Below, one piece after another: positions 13,934 to 26,419 of a stretch of DNA of 64,000 bases (positions are counted from its first letter, which is position 1; the number at the start of each line of letters is the position of its first letter). This DNA is from Siderastrea siderea (lineage: Eukaryota; Cnidaria; Anthozoa; Scleractinia; Rhizangiidae): positions 18,080,453-18,144,452 of the forward strand of contig OZ034978.1 of NCBI GenBank assembly GCA_964030785.1. Reading direction: 5' to 3'. Under the pieces are notes generated by a model, which ran no database searches, was not told the origin of the DNA, and worked only from the letters and a program-made list of their open reading frames with translations. The position numbers and the translations under genes were made by a program.

Positions 13934-16900
13934 AGTAAATTTGCGTCGAGAATTACATACGCCTTAGTAATCCTGGAATATGCAGCCGGATTTTATAAGA
14001 AAACGGCACCTGCAATATCGATATTTGAAGCGTTTTTTTACTTGCAATTGGTTTTTCCTCCTAGACCTATTGCTGATTTTAAGATTTGGCGACATTTTCG
14101 TGATCCGCAATCTCTTTTCACTATCTTTTCAAAACTTGTCTCGATTGCGCAAACTGAATCAAAACTGAACATGTAACAAAACAAAAAACATATTACAGAG
14201 CGCAAATTGAATTTTGGTATTCATTTTGATGTTCATGTTTCAGTACCACAGTCTCAGGTTTTCATCATTAAGTGTCAATGCATCGCTTTGTTTTCCGCGA
14301 GCGGTTATGCTTCGGTTACGTGCATGACGTGAATTTCTGCAGTTTCGGCTGTTGCCTTTTATTTCGTTCCGCTGTAATATAGTGAACATTTCGACCACAC
14401 ATGCGAAGAAAAACAACGAGAAAAATCGTAACAGTAAGCCTTCCGTGAGCCCCTACCGAGTAAGATAAGCTTATCAAGATAATGTTTGATTAAAAAGTTT
14501 TGGTGGTAAATTGCGGTGAAGTTACCCAGTCTCCATGCCTGACTCCCTAAAAACGCCTCGGTTTTTAAAATTAATTTTTTTTAATCGAAATGGTGTAAGG
14601 CACAGGTCTTTAAAAAAAAAACAGATTTGCAAAACTGAAATAAAAAGAACAAAATATATCATTTTCACCCCAATGTTCTTGCACTGCAAGGAAGACAGTA
14701 AGTCAACATTTCTCGGTGTGTTTGAAAGACCTCAAAGAACACACTGGAATTCGTTTATGTTTATATCCACCTCAGTGAAGCGATTATTTTTAGAAATTTG
14801 CTAACAGCGAGGAAATCTCAAAGACAAATATCTACTGTAAAGCTCTCCAGTAAAATTTCACACGCATATCCTGCAGTCTTGTAAAAGAAAAGGATTCAGT
14901 ATTCTGGGGTCACGTACATGACACGTTGAAATCTGGAACGTAAAATTGCTTTTTCTTTGTCTTCATGTCAAGAAAAGATTCTATTTCGTGAAACAAACAA
15001 AAAAAGGAACAGAGGAAACAAGCCTTATGTTTTAGTGAATAGAGAGCTTGCAACTTTAGGTTAAACTCTGGGTTAAACTTACCCTGGTTGCAAACGAGAT
15101 TTGAGTTTAAAGGCGGGAAAGACGACTGATAATTTCTCAGTGGCTCACTCAGTAGGGGTCAATATTCCACGCGTGGGTCGAGTAGATTAAAACAATTCGT
15201 TTATAAATTTGTTTTGCATGTAAATATTATACTGGAGTTTCTTCATTGCCACCATTATTTAAAACATTAAAATAATAATAAAAGATACCGCCACGTGCGA
15301 GGACCTACCAACTGTCGATGATATCGATCGTGACTTTTGGTCATTTGCTCATCGACGTATTTTGTAAAAATTTTATATATCTAAATGGGTGCAATTTTGT
15401 TCAAAATAATAAAGTGAATAGAGTTGAAAATATCCGGGTTGACTGAGAGGTATCTTTTTTTGGTTAAAAAGCCCAGGGGGAGGTTTTTTTACAATTCCAA
15501 GTGCAGATTCTCTAATCTTCTCTACGAACTTTTTAAAATATACGAAATAACGCAGTATAAAATAAAATAAAGTAAAAGAAATAATGCAATAGGCAGCTGT
15601 ACGAAACTTTGTTCGGACAGGAGTAATTTGTAAACTTACTCGAACTTGTTGGACGGTGGAAAAAGACTGATAAATCCTTCACAATCGTGGCAAAGCGCTG
15701 AAAAACTTGAAGAAAACTCCTACAGTGTTGTCACGATCGTGTACAAATTTATTTGAGTCACAAAATTTGATCATGAAATACTTATGAGTTTTTAAAACCC
15801 CATGTCATATTTAACTCGTCAGCATGAATTTCCTGGATTCGTTTTACGTCACGCACTTTGATCTTTTCACTCTAACCTTGAGTCGCGTATCAAAGTGCTT
15901 TTAAAATAGTTTAAGATTTTGTCAGTGTGGAAAACAATCTCTAAGTTTGACAATTCAAATAATAGCTGATTAGGAGCATTGGAGACAACTTTCCTGAACA
16001 TCGCAAAATTTTTATTTTTATTTAGTAAGTGTTAAATACGTGTGTAAATTTCGAAATTGCCGTGTCACCTCACTTGGTATTAGGACGCGCTCGCTAATCC
16101 CTGCTCCTCATTGGACAATCTTGACATGCTCGGATCGCGTGACGTAAAATATGTCTCAGAACGTGGGGGGAAACGGAAATGCGACGTAAATATAAACAAA
16201 TGAAGTTTGCATGTACTGACTGCACTGTAACGTGTAAACTAGATCAATATTTACGTGAAAAACACACGCAAAATACCTCGCTATTATTCAGTGTAGGAAT
16301 TTAAACTGATATATTGAGAAAATAAGGATACTACCATTAAGAAAATTGCCAAATAGCTACCGGTGTATTTCTGGAACTTAAATGTTTTGTGCAAGATCAC
16401 ATTTATTTTTCCGGTGAACCCACTCATAAATAAGCCACAGAACCCCCAACGAGCGGATATACCTTTCAACAAAACATGAAATCCCTTTTTAAAAGTGATT
16501 CGGCATTAAAATGACCTGAATTCACATTCTTTTTTCTACCTGATTCTCAATGACTCAGCAGCAAGTCTTTATGTACGTGATTAGCCTTGATGAGCGGTTA
16601 CTGTTGCTAAAACACTCCGCGTTAAAGGAACAATCGTTAAGTGATCTTAGCTTAGCACAATGAAGGTAACCGGAGAAAATAGGGAATCCAAGAGAGAATG
16701 GAGGTGTGGGTTGTGACCGCAGTATTTGCCCCTTTGAAACTCCATTTTATATTCCTCCGCTTGAAGAGGCCTAGAGTAACTAATACACCGTTTATTTCAA
16801 GTAGGCTAGCTAAGTATCGTTGCTTTGCAGAACGCGGTGTTAGCTTTTACACTCATTTTGTTGTTCTTTCTTGAATCACCGAACAGGATATCTTCGAAGA

Positions 16901-18145
16901 AATAGCAAGTACCTATTAGATAAACAGAGCAAAAAGACCTCTTAATAAATCTTTTGCAGTCTCTTTGTGTCGGGTGTTTTTCAAAACCCTGCTCTTTTGA
17001 GGTTGCTTTCGATTTGAAGACTATGTTGCTTATCACAGAATACATGCACAGGGCCAAGGGTAAATGCAGCTGTTAGCCTGGCACCATTAGTGATTATAAC
17101 CATTTCCGTTTTAATAATAATAATAAAATTAACCTGATCTGACGACTGCAAACTTCCGGTTAATATCACTGAATGGCAGTGATCCCTTGTTTTGAAATTC
17201 TGCCAGCGCATCGGTGAACCACCACTAAAGTAGATGTCGTGCTTACTGCCTAATCTGCTGGCATGAAACCCGTAACCACCCAAATATATGTCCAAATTGC
17301 GCTCTTGAAAATATTTCGTCCTTCAGTCGATGCAATTAAGACAACTTGTTATCCCAGGTAGGAACTCCCTTATTAAGGTGATCATGACATTTAATACATT
17401 TTAGGGGCACAATTTGTGGATCGGTACCGCTTGGGGTGTAGGGTACATGCTAAAAATGACCAGCATTAGAGTTATCGCAGTGACTTTTAGGCGAAAAGTA
17501 TGAGAGGAACTATTTGTCAGCCAACTGATTTGGTACCTGCTAGGGGTGGAAATTAATTGAAACTCCGCTGACAGAACGTTGGCCTCCGTTAGGTCTTCTT
17601 TTTTTCAACAAATTCCGACGATCATCTCCCCCGAGCATGATATTTTTCTTTATTTCCACCGCAACTGGATTGTATTGAGTGCATTTCATCGTTAGTCTTG
17701 GAGATGGCCATCTCACGGGTGGACATATTCTGCTGAACGAGTGCTATTTAGCAAATACCCGTTGAATTCCTTCAGAAAGCCTAGGAGGTTGGGCTATCTT
17801 ACAACTGTTCCCAGTCTTCCCAAGGACTTCGCTGGCGCCGCAATTACAATTCCGGGAGGAGAGGGGGCATTCATTTAAAAGTGACAAGGTGCTCATCGCA
17901 GAATCGCGTTTCGTGGGCGTGGATTGAATCCATTTTCACCTCCTAAGAGGTTTCAATTATGATAATTAAGTGGTTATTTTTTTGCTATGTTTTTTCCGGT
18001 AATAGAATAATTCTACGGGTGGTAAGTTTAGATGTTCACCCTACCAAATCACGGATTTTATCCTCTAAAGGGTACGACGAACATCCCCGTCACTTTGATA
18101 TTCAGTCCTCCCCGCCCAGGACTTATAATTATAAACTAGAAAACA

Positions 18146-18200
18146 CCCCCCCCCCCCAAAAAAAAACTGCTAACCTGCAAAAAGGGGAGGGGGGGGGGGC
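18146..18200. repeat. C-run and G-run pair able to fold back
   Basis: A run of 13 C is followed about 30 bases later by GGGGAGGGGGGGGGG. The two tracts are complementary and could form a hairpin; alternatively the G tract could form a quadruplex. Confidence 0.75.
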
Positions 18201-19311
18201 AATCCGGCGCCTCGCCCGATTAGGTATGATATTTGAATAAAGAGAAATAAGTGCGTTGTTTTTTTTCAAGTTTTCTTCAGGTGATTACCACGCAAAATAA
18301 TTGCCTTAAAGAAGAAACATGAAATTTAAACATGAGCTTGAGGCGTTAATTGTGGAAACACGGAAATGCGTTACTTAATTTACGTCTTCCGCTATCATTG
18401 TACTAGTACTTGGAGTGAAAAGTCCCTTGGAATTCTGCGTGGTGGGTGTGTGGCAGAGCTGCAATCCTAACCTTGATTCAAATACGGCAAAAATCTGCAC
18501 ATTTTTTCACACCAAAAACAAAATCTGTATGTTACTGATTTCGGATTAAAACTGCTCGATAAAGACGACACCCTTAGAACCACACTTAATTATAGCTACA
18601 GCTTAAAGAAGGGAACGTCTCTTGAGTGACAAGAAAGGCTGTCCAGTTGCATTCCTCTCAGTACTACATTACCTCAAACTTGGTTATTAACACTCGTTCT
18701 TGAGGTAACATGATTGGCCATTAGCAACGTACCGTGCAGAACTAGCAAGCAGGGAACCTTGGTGTCTCCCAAACTTCTGAGACGCGAACGCATCCAACAA
18801 AAAGGACCAAATAAATGTAAAGAAGATCCTCGCAGTTAACCAAATTACTCAGTATTTTGTTTCGGACGCTTCTAAAGCCAGCTCGCTTCACTGTGCGTGT
18901 TGTGTGTCGGAGTACGTTTTAAAGGAATCCAAGGTTAAGCATGTTACGCTAGCTAAGAGATTTAAAGTGGCCTGTTTTAGAAACAAGTTTGTTATGAAAA
19001 CAATAAGTATTTGATTGCTTGCCAAGGCTCTTCTCCCCTTGACCGATGTTTACACCGGAAAACCCAGATTTCCGTGCGTTGCCTAATTTTAGTTTGCAAG
19101 AGTTGACACCCAGGGTTGATCGCGGCATAGAAGGTCAAAACTTGCGTGAAAACTAAGAAAACACGCGTAAGAAGGAATAGGAGGAACTTTTAGGTGTAGA
19201 ATGAGGTAAACAAAATTAAATTGAGAGTTTTTTAGCCTGCTCCTAATATAACCGCTTTAGAGTTGAGATGGTATACATGTAGACCAATGTATCGGTCAAT
19301 TGTATGTGTGT

Positions 19312-19507
19312 TTAGCTTAATCGTCCAGGCTGATTTCCTTCCACAAAATCATCAAGTAACTGGATGAAAACCTGCAACTGATCAATCACCCATACCCGAC
19401 GTATGAACACAAAACGGGCTAAGGCACATTTAAATAACCGAAACCGTTCAACTAAACTCTCAGAGTTGCAATCCACTGCGCTTAAGGCCTTGCCCACATA
19501 AACCGTT
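19312..19507 (-). CDS. Orphan terminal-exon-like ORF
   Basis: Open minus frame encoding about 65 residues, reading TVYVGKALSAVDCNSESLVE and ending at TAA. An AG acceptor (ctaag) sits just upstream. The composition is protein-like and includes a hydrophobic/aromatic stretch (FVFIRRVWVIDQLQVFIQLL), but I do not recognise it and found no partner exon. It may be a gene remnant. Confidence 0.2.
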
Positions 19508-20089
19508 GCTTAGAAACCACTTCACATCCAGCGTTAAATTGACGCCAATTACAGAATGTGTTTTTGACTTTTCAGAATTCTGTGGATGGCCGTGGTCATT
19601 CAACTGATCGAAAATGAATGACGGCAGTGAGAAGTACTTTCTTGTGGTACTGTTGATATGCTCAACTAACTTTTGTGCTGGATCAAATCCAAGATGGTGG
19701 ATAGCTTTTGAGTAGTATTTTCCTGTGGTGCTAGTTGTGTTTAACCTTACAGCAGCTTGACTTTGGTTTTTTTTTTAGCTTTACACTTGACCACTGTCGA
19801 GTTTTAAAAATATCTAACAGTTAGCTACCAAGAAAAAAATCCCTAACGTAAATCCCAGCGACCACCATGAAAGTGAACGTAAAATGGCCTGCAACTGTCG
19901 TGAGGATCACGGGTTCCAAACTCAGCCAATCACCTATTCGAGGTTTTGTTGCAAGCTTTACATTATCAGTTCAATTTTTGTTCACCCACCATACAAGATA
20001 CGAAAAGAAATGGACGAAAGAAGCATGTAAAAAATGTACGAAAGCATAAAATATATAAACAGAAAACCAAAGAAAGTCAGTGAGAAAGC

Positions 20090-20305
20090 CTAATATGCAT
20101 GTGTTTTTGTAAGTTGCCTGAGGGCAAGGCCAATGTTTGTGGTTAACAAGCCTTCATTTATTGCCACTGCCTTTCTTACATTTGCTCGGTCCAGTGCTGC
20201 TGTTGTCTTGATCTGATGGTAGGAATCAAGTTCTCTCTTTAACTTGTCTAACCGGCGCAGCTGTTATCTTTCTCCCTCTTGGTCTAATACTCTTACCTCG
20301 GTTAC
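20090..20305 (-). pseudogene. Coiled-coil protein remnant with an in-frame stop
   Basis: The minus strand reads EVRVLDQEGER, then TAA at 20266-20264, then QLRRLDKLKRELDSYHQ and KTTAALDRANVRKAVAIN up to a TAG at 20090-20092. Both parts are in one frame and together make a heptad-like charged coiled coil, so the TAA looks like a nonsense change in a formerly continuous exon. An alternative is that the 'taacag' at 20266-20261 is a splice acceptor and the downstream 56 residues are a terminal exon. No family is recognised. Confidence 0.4.
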
Positions 20306-20652
20306 CACTCAAATTCCCCGATGTAGGTTCTATTTATAGAGCAGACCCTGGATACGCAAAAAATCTCCCTCACACTGATTGGTTCCCTGCTACTGGAATT
20401 TCAGCTTATATCAAGTAGGCCCTATACTAGTAAATGAGGAATGAAATACTTATTAAGCACTTTGTGTCGGCGTCAGTATTTCTGTTGGTGAGTAAACGAC
20501 CTTTCTCATAATCCAGAAGTTTAGAAGGTGTTGTCGGGATGATGTACCCTGTAATGCGTGCAACGCAAATATTTGGCTCCATTTCGTCGCCCACGAGTTC
20601 GTGTTTAAAAGATAAAACTCAACTCTGTGGCAGTAGTGTCGCCCCATGTAAG

Positions 20653-20753
20653 GGAATCCAAGGGAGTCGTGGATTCCGGATTCCAACGGTTGGATTCCGG
20701 ACTCCATGCCCATGGATTCCCGATTCCAAACTTTCTGTGATTCCGGATTCCAA
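20653..20753 (+). repeat. GGATTCC minisatellite array 1
   Basis: Repeated GGATTCCGGATTCCA units separated by about 7-9 variable bases, all in one orientation. On the minus strand it reads as GIRNP-like peptide repeats, which explains the short ORFs there. Confidence 0.9.
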
Positions 20754-21279
20754 GGTTCTTAACTCTGGTTTCATTCGTATTTCAAAGGCCAATATTTTAA
20801 AACTGTATGAAGTTGTCTATCTAACAGGAAAGTTTATTTGCTCTCCAAAAGATCAAAATTTATTTTAATTTCTAAAGCATGTGTTAATGCTGATGCATCT
20901 CTATAATGTACATACAAATACCTGTGATTTTAAATTTTCCAAATTTTCAAATAAGCGACATAAGCGGCGGTTTGATATGTGGTAGAGGGAGTAGTAAGAA
21001 ACGGTGTTGACCGTTTAGGAGATAGGGGGGGGGGGGGGGCAGGTCAAAGTCGTAAAAGTTTAGAAAGACGGCATGTCAGAAAAATGATCTTAAACATATG
21101 AAACAGGGGTCCAATAAGGAATGAAAAAACACCCAGCCACAGTGTTGACATATTTGATGTACATGTAAGGTGACCAAACACTTTTTGGCGATGGTGATCA
21201 GGGTAGGGAACGCCGAGGGGAGGAGTAGGTGGTGATTTCTTATGAAATTACTACTGACAGTGCAGTACATTTCAGACCG

Positions 21280-21422
21280 GGATTCCAGAGTTATGGATGA
21301 GGTTGGATTCCGGATTTCACGGGCTGGATTCCGGATTCCAGAGTCTGGATTCCGGATTCCAAAGCCCTTGATTCCGGATTCCAAAGGCCAAAAAATGGTG
21401 GATTCCGGATTCCGGATTCCAT
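21280..21422 (+). repeat. GGATTCC minisatellite array 2
   Basis: Same unit and orientation as the array at 20.7 kb, with about seven units and a terminal double GGATTCCGGATTCC. The two arrays bracket about 520 bases of unique sequence containing a G-run at about 21026. Confidence 0.9.
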
Positions 21423-21638
21423 TACAAGCGGCGAAGTAGTGGAATTATAACCCAACTGCTCCTTGGGGCAACTCGCCGGGAAGGGAATATTATTTCAGCT
21501 CCAAAACCAATTTTTGTCTATACAGTGCAATTTACCAGCCTTTTATATAGTACAACGCTAAATTTTGGCCCGCTCCCATAGGTGGAAATCGATCGCGTGA
21601 CGCGATAGTGTCTCTCCTCAGCAAGCGCCTATCAGCGA

Positions 21639-21666
21639 ATAATAATAATAATAATAATAATAATAA
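21639..21666. repeat. AAT microsatellite
   Basis: About nine AAT units following 'caagcgcctatcagcg', which again puts a gcgcct motif next to an AAT run, as at 12.7 kb. Confidence 0.9.
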
Positions 21667-21948
21667 GGTACTTAAAAACGCATTTTACAACGTATGGAAG
21701 TCTCAATGCTTTTTACAATAAGTTATTTACCTAATCTAACTATAGACACTGTTAAAGAGCAAAGTTTTCAATCTCAATTTAAAAGAGTCAGCTGTGGGAC
21801 ACTGTTTGATTATAATGGGCAAGTCATTCCAGAGCTTTGGTGCAATGACTGAGAAGGATCAGTGTCAATAGAAGGATCTGAGAAGGATCTGTCAATAGAA
21901 GAACAGTGCCCGTACTCGCAATTTTCGCTGAAAATTTAACGTTTTCTA

Positions 21949-22104
21949 TAAAAACAATAGAGTCCTTCTGTCTCACGCCCTATGTGTGATAGGTTCCCTC
22001 GGAAATTTGATGTTCAAACTTCATATATGTTGTGAACATCAAATTTCCTCGGGCAACCTATCACACGATAGTGCCTTCAGCAGAAGAACTCTATCGTTTA
22101 AATA
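21949..22104. mobile_element. Foldback MITE-like element
   Basis: Imperfect palindrome about 155 bases long. The left arm runs AATAGAGTCCTTCTG ... GTGTGATAGGTT ... AAATTTGATGTTCA and is matched in reverse complement by the right arm. Arms of about 65-70 bases surround a short loop near 22025. It has no coding capacity. Confidence 0.7.
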
Positions 22105-22130
22105 GAATTATATTATATTTTCAATTACCA

Positions 22131-22895
22131 ATTACCAAACCAGCAAACAAACACACTTTCGGGATTGCGTAACAACCAGCATGAGAAGTGAATTTAGTTT
22201 TCGAACTACTAAAGAATTGAACATCAAGATTTCGCCACTCTTCTCGGGATAGTGAGTATTTTACAAAAGGTTGTTTACGTTAAACTATTAAAATTCTTTC
22301 TAAAAGCTAAACTTAAACAATTCATTAAAAGCACAGAAAAACTGTAAAATTCTGCAAAGAAATAACGCAAAAATGAACGTAAAATAAAATAACATTGTAC
22401 CTGAAGAGTGGGTATCTTTAGCTTGGAAAACTATCAGATAGTATCAGTTGCGGCGTTGTTCTGTCGAGCGAAACCACAGTTGCGTGATTGCGTAACAACC
22501 AGCTTTGGGATTGTTCTAACGACGGAGCTAGGAGGGAGAGGATTGTTCAATATCACCAAACGATTCCGTAAACAAGGAAATCGCTTTGAGATCCACAATA
22601 TCACAAAACTCACTGTGAGTTGATATACTGGCTCAATTTCGGTGTATAATGTTGAATTATGGCAGTTATGACAATGTTTCGTGCACGTGCATGTGACGCG
22701 TGTCTATGGTTACACGTGCCAGCAGATTGTTGTTCACGCACGAGAGCAAAAGAAACGACAGGTGACGTTGGAACTAAAGTTTGATGTTCAACTCCACTTA
22801 ACATCATTCGACTTCATTCAACAGGTTGCCCAGAAGCGTTCATCACGCTGAATTCAACTGAGAATGTTGAACAATGTTGAATGGAATTTGCACCC
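22131..22895 (+). repeat. Dispersed repeat, copy A
   Basis: Aligns by eye with 23276-24344 plus 24667-24712. Shared blocks include 'aaaccagcaaacaaac', 'gacggagctaggagggagag', 'tcgctttgaga', 'cacgtgccagcagattgttg', 'agagcaaaagaaacgacaa' and 'ttgaatggaat'. There is no long ORF. Repeated 'gttgaac/gttgaat' words crowd its 3' end. Confidence 0.7.
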
Positions 22896-23275
22896 GGTTG
22901 TCCGAGACCAAACACACACCGTAACTAGAAAGAACACATCAGATTCAGTTATCTGCGGAGTTTGAACAAGAAAGGATGAATACCGGCTTCGAACGATACA
23001 TTGAGAGTTACAACATTCAAACTGAAGACGTTTGCATGACTGGGTAGCAGCTCTTGCGGCCATACAAACATCTGTAAATTTGGCTTTTTTCAAAATTAAA
23101 GGGAGTATACCTCCTTCAATATTAAACATTTTTCTTTACATTTGCTGCGTTTAATATGTTGTAAGGTGATGTATAGAGATAAAAAATTTGATTGACCAGC
23201 ATCCCACACACTTTAAAGGTGTTTTCAACAATGCTGAACGAGGTTGAATTTGTTTGACCGATGACTTTTCCCTGT

Positions 23276-24344
23276 TAACCGAAAACCAGCAAACAAACAG
23301 ACAAGCGCGATTGCGTAACAAGCAGCAAGCAAAAAATTCAGAGTCCTCTAAGCTATTCCAAAAAATTGTTGTCTTTAAGAGAAGTAAATTTAGTTTTCGA
23401 ACTACCGAAGTACTTAGCATAGCATCGAGATTTAGCCAGTTTTTTCGGGGTTGTAAGTATTTTCGCAACAAATGACTTCTTAGGTTGGATTATTTCGTTC
23501 TAAAAAAGCATAGAAATAATGCAAAAATGAAAGGTTGTACCTGTGCAGAGTGGATCTCTCTAGCTTGGAACAACTGTCAGATGATTGCCTGTAAGAGAGT
23601 ATTTTAGGTGGTGTCGATGTTCGTGGCTGACAGGCACTAATCCCAAACTGAAAACAATTCATTTAGTAGTCTCCTTTTAAATCAAGGAAACTACTATTGA
23701 AAGGAAGCGGCAACTGATACAGTAAAAACTGATCATATTGTTTATAAGTCATGCATTCTTGATACATAAACATTGATACAACAAACGTTCTTTGTTGGCG
23801 TCTTGTTTACATCTTGAACTTTGCCCTATAAACTAAGGCCTCGGGCAAACCGATACAAGACAAACAATACAAATTTGTTGAACGATTTTGAAAGCGGTGG
23901 CCAAAAAATTCTAATCTCGCTACAACATCGTTCAACATCGTTGAATGAAACTTGTTGAACATGTTTGGCCATCCTTTGAACGACTGTGCCCTTAAAACCG
24001 GCAGTAGGATGTGAAATGCCTAAAACACAGGTGCGTGATTACGTAACAAACAGCTTCTGGAATTTAAGCCCTTATAACGACGGAGCTAGGAGGGAGAGGA
24101 TTGTTCGATATCAACAAACGAGTTTGGAAACCAATGAAATCGCTTTGAGATCTACAATATCACAAAACTTACTGCGAGTCTATTGTTGCACGTGCCAGCA
24201 GATTGTTGTTCACTCACGAGAGCAAAAGAAACGACAAGAGACGTTGGACCAAAAGTTTTTTGGGCAATCCATTCAAGTCCATTTAACATCATTCGACATC
24301 ATTCAAGAGGTTGGCCAAAAGCGCTCATCACGTTGAATTCCCTC
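23276..24344 (+). repeat. Dispersed repeat, copy B (interrupted)
   Basis: Same block order as copy A but with about 400 extra bases between the first and second halves (about 23600-24000). It is interrupted at 24345 by a G-run-bordered insertion and resumes at 24667 with 'gttgaatataactgagaatg', matching copy A at 22850. This makes copy A/B a diverged direct duplication or two insertions of one non-autonomous element. Confidence 0.65.
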
Positions 24345-24666
24345 CCGGGGGGGGGGGGGGAGGAGGGTATTCCCGTCAAGTTAGAATAGGTGTGTGCCGC
24401 GGAGGTTTTTAAACCCCGACCCTATTTATGATCAAAAATATTAAAATTGATGCCCTTTTTAAGCCCCAAACTCGGGTTAACGAACTGCGATTTTAGCTAA
24501 TACAAACATGGGAACCCTATCAAAGGATCACACCGGGATCACAATACCAAAAAGGGGCAAAATAGACACCCTATTTAAGGACTGGCAACCTCAAAAACCA
24601 TACTCTATTCTGCGGCACGTACCTATATTGCTCATATATGTGAGCCCCCCCCCCTCCCCGCCCCCC
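24343..24666. mobile_element. Insertion bordered by G-run and C-run inside repeat copy B
   Basis: About 320 bases starting ccctcccggggg... and ending ...cccctccccgccccccc, so the ends are mutually complementary. It splits repeat copy B at a point where copy A is continuous, which marks it as an insertion. It contains no ORF. Similar G-run-headed elements with 'gtgccgcggaggttttt'-like sequence appear common in cnidarian genomes; this is recalled, not tested. Confidence 0.6.
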
Positions 24667-25384
24667 CGTTGAATATAACTGAGAATGTCCAACGGTGTTG
24701 AATGGAATGTATATAAAACTCAGGCCAATTTTTAACTGTCAAGATTTGTTCTTGCATTTGCATTCCTCGTGGTGTTCTAAGAGCATTTAATATAATGACT
24801 AAGGGTACTTAGTTTTAACCCTTCAAAACTCCAACATGCAATGATCAGCATTGAATTTCTCCTTATCATATGAGTGCATTATAAGACATGTACGACATGA
24901 GAATTCAACAGATTGTGACCAAAGATGAATTGTCTTGAGTTTTAAACAAGTCCTCCCAATCAGTACTCAATGAAATGTATGGAGACCAGTAAGAGGAATA
25001 TGAATAATGATGTTGAGGTTTAAATGTTGTTTAGAAAGGTATAGGTTGTTTACTTCTTGGTCGTTCGAGTGACCTTGTGTCGCTCCAGTCCTGTGGGTTG
25101 CGCAATTCCGGTGGAAGGATGCATAAAATAAGATTAAACCTCACGGCCCCACTGACTTCCCTCAGAGCACATGCAAACATTAACAAACAGCGATACCAAG
25201 AATCATTTTGCACTTCAGTGTACGAACCGAAGATGTCTTTAAAACAAAATTTCTTCCTTAGAGACCACAACTAAGTGCAACGAAGAGATGCTCTGCACAA
25301 ACTACCACGTGTCTGATCGAAGACGTGAGGAATATTTATAATACTTTTCTTCTAGTGTCAAATCTAGCCAAGAGTAAATGAAAG

Positions 25385-25580
25385 CTGCTATGCAGTACCT
25401 TCCTGTAGTGCTGTTTATCACGTGAACATTGGGATGCAAGCTAAAAGTATGATCCTTCAGATGAAAGATATTGGTCTATTAAACTGAACAGTACTGCTTT
25501 TCTGTGGTGCTGTTTACTGCACTGTACAAGGCCGTGGGTGAAATCAAATCCTAAGGTGTGGCCATTACTTAAGTTTAATA
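25385..25580 (+). repeat. Satellite-family copies ('TTCCTGTGGTGCTGTTTA')
   Basis: Two degenerate, adjacent monomers of roughly 100 bases, each with a 'gtacct/ctgctttcctgtagtgctgttta' block and then 'tgtacaaggccgtgggtgaaatcaaatccta'. Relatives of the same unit are at 19628-19735, 32648-32720, 55690-55760 (inverted) and 58670-58925. Confidence 0.65.
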
Positions 25581-26419
25581 CGTTCCGCGACGTAGGAGGA
25601 CCTGATCAGTTCAATAATTGGACCAATTTGCTTTTTGGCAACGGTCTTAGGAAGTTAGCAGGATAGTCGCACGGAAGGTTAACGCAAGTTTAGATCACGT
25701 GTTTCAGCCTTTGGGTTGTTTTAATTTTGTTCACATATAAATGAACATTTCCAAAGATTTGAAGAGCAATATACATTTTCCCATTCGAGCTTAGAGTTCG
25801 GTTTGAAGATATTTTTCCGCTGAAAATGGCTCAGAAAGCCACCTTGTGTCCCAGGCATGGCAGTTTAAGCCATTGACTAATCTTAAATTGCCGAGCTAGT
25901 TTCTACTTTACATAAGTACATTTCTCTAACGTAGGTCTAACATATACTCAAACAATGTTAAAAATACAAACCTTTAAAGACCTCAAACTCAGTTCAGTTT
26001 CAAAAACTTTCCAATGCAACAGGCTGGATCGCTCGGGCTATCGTAGAAACGAGGACTATTTTCCGATTCACTTACGAGGCTGGATCCTGGAAAACTACTG
26101 ATCAAGTAATTTGTTACACTAAATTATTATATCGACTCAAAACAAGGTGTTGATGCGATTGAAAGCTAAGCTTTCGCAATATAAAGCATCTCATTGCTAT
26201 TTAATCTTTGCTTTTCTTTGGAAGGGATTAATAAAAGGGCAAGCGATATTGCTCAATACTCAATCGAGCGAGAAAGCCGAGAAACTGCCTAAAGGACACG
26301 AACAGTTTAAAAGTAGACCCTGATGTGCTTGGAAACAGGGGCTGTGTCTTCTTTCCGGAGACGGAATGGAAATACGTGAAGGAAGAAACGGCTAGTGCGC
26401 TTTAACTTTAACGGAAACT

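Larger units (their letters stand above)
10565..19311. other. Gene-poor region upstream of SMYD4
   Basis: No multi-exon gene could be assembled here. The features seen are trinucleotide microsatellites at 12.3 and 12.7 kb, an unassigned 116-codon ORF at 13.6 kb, a poly-C/poly-G pair at 18.15-18.2 kb, and scattered short ORFs with AT-rich, unconvincing products. The 104-codon minus ORF at 16981-17295 has partly protein-like composition (HDIYFSGGSPMRWQNF) but no supportable exon structure. Confidence 0.4.

Noticed and set aside
16981..17295. 104-codon minus ORF with HDIYFSGGSPMRWQNF
   Set aside because: Partly protein-like, but it runs into an Ile/Lys-rich AT stretch, has only a weak donor and no partner exon.
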